Assembly (NCBI GenBank): GCA_945888535.1
Contig: CAMDAN010000050.1
Coordinates: 1 to 16,614 of the forward strand
Origin: Bordetella parapertussis
GTDB lineage: Bacteria > Pseudomonadota > Gammaproteobacteria > Burkholderiales > Burkholderiaceae_C
Direction: 5' to 3'
Length of the DNA stretch: 16,614 nt
This document shows, piece by piece, positions 15,941 through 16,614 of the stretch. The translations under genes and the position numbers were made by a program. The stretch's first letter is position 1; every line of letters starts with the position of its first letter. The notes under the pieces are model-generated. The model was not told where the DNA came from, ran no database searches, and saw only the letters and a list, made by a program, of their open reading frames with translations.

Positions 15941-15955
15941 GCTAATCGCATTAGC
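15941..15955. promoter_or_regulatory. Palindrome in front of the higA-like start, likely autoregulatory operator
   Basis: GCTAAT-CGC-ATTAGC is a perfect 6-bp inverted repeat with a 3-bp centre, ending 5 bases before the ATG at 15961. It is flanked by direct CCAGT repeats at 15935-15939 and 15955-15959, exactly 20 bp apart. HigA-type antitoxins bind palindromes in their own promoter region, so an operator is a reasonable inference; a hairpin over the ribosome-binding region is the alternative. No good Shine-Dalgarno is visible here. Confidence 0.5.
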
Positions 15956-15960
15956 CAGTA

Positions 15961-16281
15961 ATGAAGTCTCTACGAAACCTTAAGCGCAAGCCCACACATC
16001 CCGGTGCAGTGCTACGCGAAGATGTCTTGCCTGAACTTGGTTGGACCCAGGTCGAGCTGGCCAATCGGCTCATGGTCAGTCGACAAACCGTTTCTCAATT
16101 GCTGCATGAAGAGAAAGCCGTTACCGCAGAAATGGCAATCCGCATTTCCAGCGCTGTGGGCGGCAGTCCTGAGAGCTGGCTTAGCATGCAGCAGGCCGTT
16201 GACCTGTGGGACGCTGGCATTAAGTTCAAAAGCAACCCAGCACTGGCGCCACTGTTCCGTCAAGCCTCTATGGCCGCCTGA
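15961..16281 (+). CDS. HigA family (XRE-type HTH) antitoxin, orphan
   Basis: A 106-residue DNA-binding protein of the HigA/VapI antitoxin family. The hallmark H-P-G-A-V-L-R-E-D-V-L is at 13-23, the helix-turn-helix is at about 29-50 (T-Q-V-E-L-A-N-R-L-M-V-S-R-Q-T-V-S-Q-L-L), and the C-terminal family motif S-P-E-S-W-L-x-M-Q-x-A-x-D-L-W is at 69-83. Such proteins neutralise a HigB mRNA-cleaving toxin encoded upstream and repress their own operon. Here no HigB/RelE-like frame is found upstream or downstream, so it is an orphan antitoxin. In-frame TAG at 15952 rules out a longer N-terminus. A palindrome lies directly before the start. Confidence 0.88.
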   Translation: MKSLRNLKRKPTHPGAVLREDVLPELGWTQVELANRLMVSRQTVSQLLHEEKAVTAEMAIRISSAVGGSPESWLSMQQAVDLWDAGIKFKSNPALAPLFRQASMAA

Positions 16282-16300
16282 ACGGCAGATCGCTTGCCGT
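16282..16300 (+). terminator. Possible hairpin after the higA-like gene
   Basis: ACGGCA (16282-16287) and TGCCGT (16295-16300) form a perfect 6-bp stem with a 7-base loop starting one base after the stop. It is not followed by a T-run, so intrinsic termination is uncertain. Confidence 0.35.
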
Positions 16301-16320
16301 GTGGTTATTGCGCAGGTGAA

Positions 16321-16357
16321 TTTTCAGCAGTTTTTAGGTGCGTGTTCATCCTGAAAA
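16321..16357. terminator. AT-rich inverted repeat between convergent genes
   Basis: TTTTCAG (16321-16327) and CTGAAAA (16351-16357) form a 7-bp, AT-rich stem with a 23-base loop in the 104-bp gap between the convergent higA-like and thioesterase genes. The flanking A/T runs could help termination in either direction, but the long loop makes this weak. Confidence 0.25.
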
Positions 16358-16385
16358 AAATCGCGTGAAATGTGAACTTAGAGTT

Positions 16386-16614
16386 TTACCGCGGTGCCAA
16401 AATCGCCACAGTCAAGCGCGACGTGCACACCATCTCGCCTGCCTCATTGCGCAGGTCGATTTGCCAAACTTGGGTTGTCCGCCCTCGGTGTATTGGCCGC
16501 GCGGTGCCAATGACCCAACCCGACTTGACGCCGCGAAGGTGATTGGCGTTGATATCTAAGCCCACCGCTTGGTGACCGACGGGGCTGGAGTACGCCGCAC
16601 CGCACGAGCCCAAG
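16386..16614 (-). CDS. PaaI/MenI-type hotdog thioesterase, 5' partial
   Basis: The C-terminal 75 residues of a hotdog-fold acyl-CoA thioesterase; the reading frame is open to the right window edge, so its start is outside. The diagnostic stretch A-V-G-L-D-I-N-A-N-H-L-R is followed by G-x-A-R-P-I-H-R-G-R-T-T-Q-V-W-Q-I-D and a C-terminal C-T-S-R-L-T-V-A-I-L, as in PaaI and MenI/YbdB-type enzymes. These hydrolyse aromatic or other acyl-CoA (or DHNA-CoA) in the cytoplasm, acting as tetramers. Asp of G-L-D-I-N replaces the catalytic Glu of the MenI type, as in many PaaI-type members. The gene converges with the higA-like gene. Substrate cannot be told from this part. Confidence 0.85.
   Translation of the reverse strand, partial: LGSCGAAYSSPVGHQAVGLDINANHLRGVKSGWVIGTARPIHRGRTTQVWQIDLRNEAGEMVCTSRLTVAILAPR

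Overview
The window looks like an origin-proximal part of a betaproteobacterial chromosome, most likely order Burkholderiales and probably family Comamonadaceae. I infer this from the order mnmG, rsmG, lysE-like, parA, a small hydrolase and parB, from the presence of parS sites, from the ParB N-terminus, and from a moderately high GC content. There are no rRNA or tRNA genes, insertion sequences, CRISPR arrays or phage genes that I can recognise. Coding density is high: the longest stretch without a gene is about 150 bp (5830-5981).

Left part (1-5829). A copper-exporting P1B-type ATPase, cut by the left window edge and lacking its N-terminal metal-binding CxxC, is followed 10 bp later by a YbfB/YjiJ-type MFS transporter. 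Facing them on the minus strand is a two-gene unit: a class II aldolase/adducin-family protein, then a GMC-family FAD alcohol dehydrogenase.

Centre (5982-11643). This is the chromosome maintenance and translation block. It holds mnmG (tRNA U34 modification), rsmG (16S rRNA m7G527 methylation) overlapping mnmG by one base, a LysE/RhtB-type exporter, parA, an RBBP9/YdeN-type serine hydrolase overlapping parA by four bases, and parB. Three parS or parS-like palindromes lie at 7433-7448 (perfect, inside mnmG), 8553-8568 (inside rsmG) and 9304-9319 (just upstream of parA). ParB should load there and ParA should segregate the loaded complexes.

Right part (11674-16614). A membrane-anchored SAM-dependent methyltransferase overlaps an iron-containing alcohol dehydrogenase. 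A D-lactate/2-hydroxyacid dehydrogenase (FAD, minus strand) converges on that dehydrogenase. A PduO-type cobalamin adenosyltransferase diverges from the D-lactate dehydrogenase. Then comes a small toxin-antitoxin remnant zone: a BrnA-like antitoxin lacking its DNA-binding half, and a complete HigA-like antitoxin with no toxin beside it. A palindrome lies directly in front of the higA-like start codon. The window ends inside a PaaI/MenI-type hotdog thioesterase on the minus strand.

I found no clear novel multi-gene system. The best leads are the serine hydrolase built into the partition operon, the coding-sequence parS sites, the orphan antitoxin zone with its palindromes, and the translationally coupled membrane methyltransferase and Fe-alcohol dehydrogenase pair.
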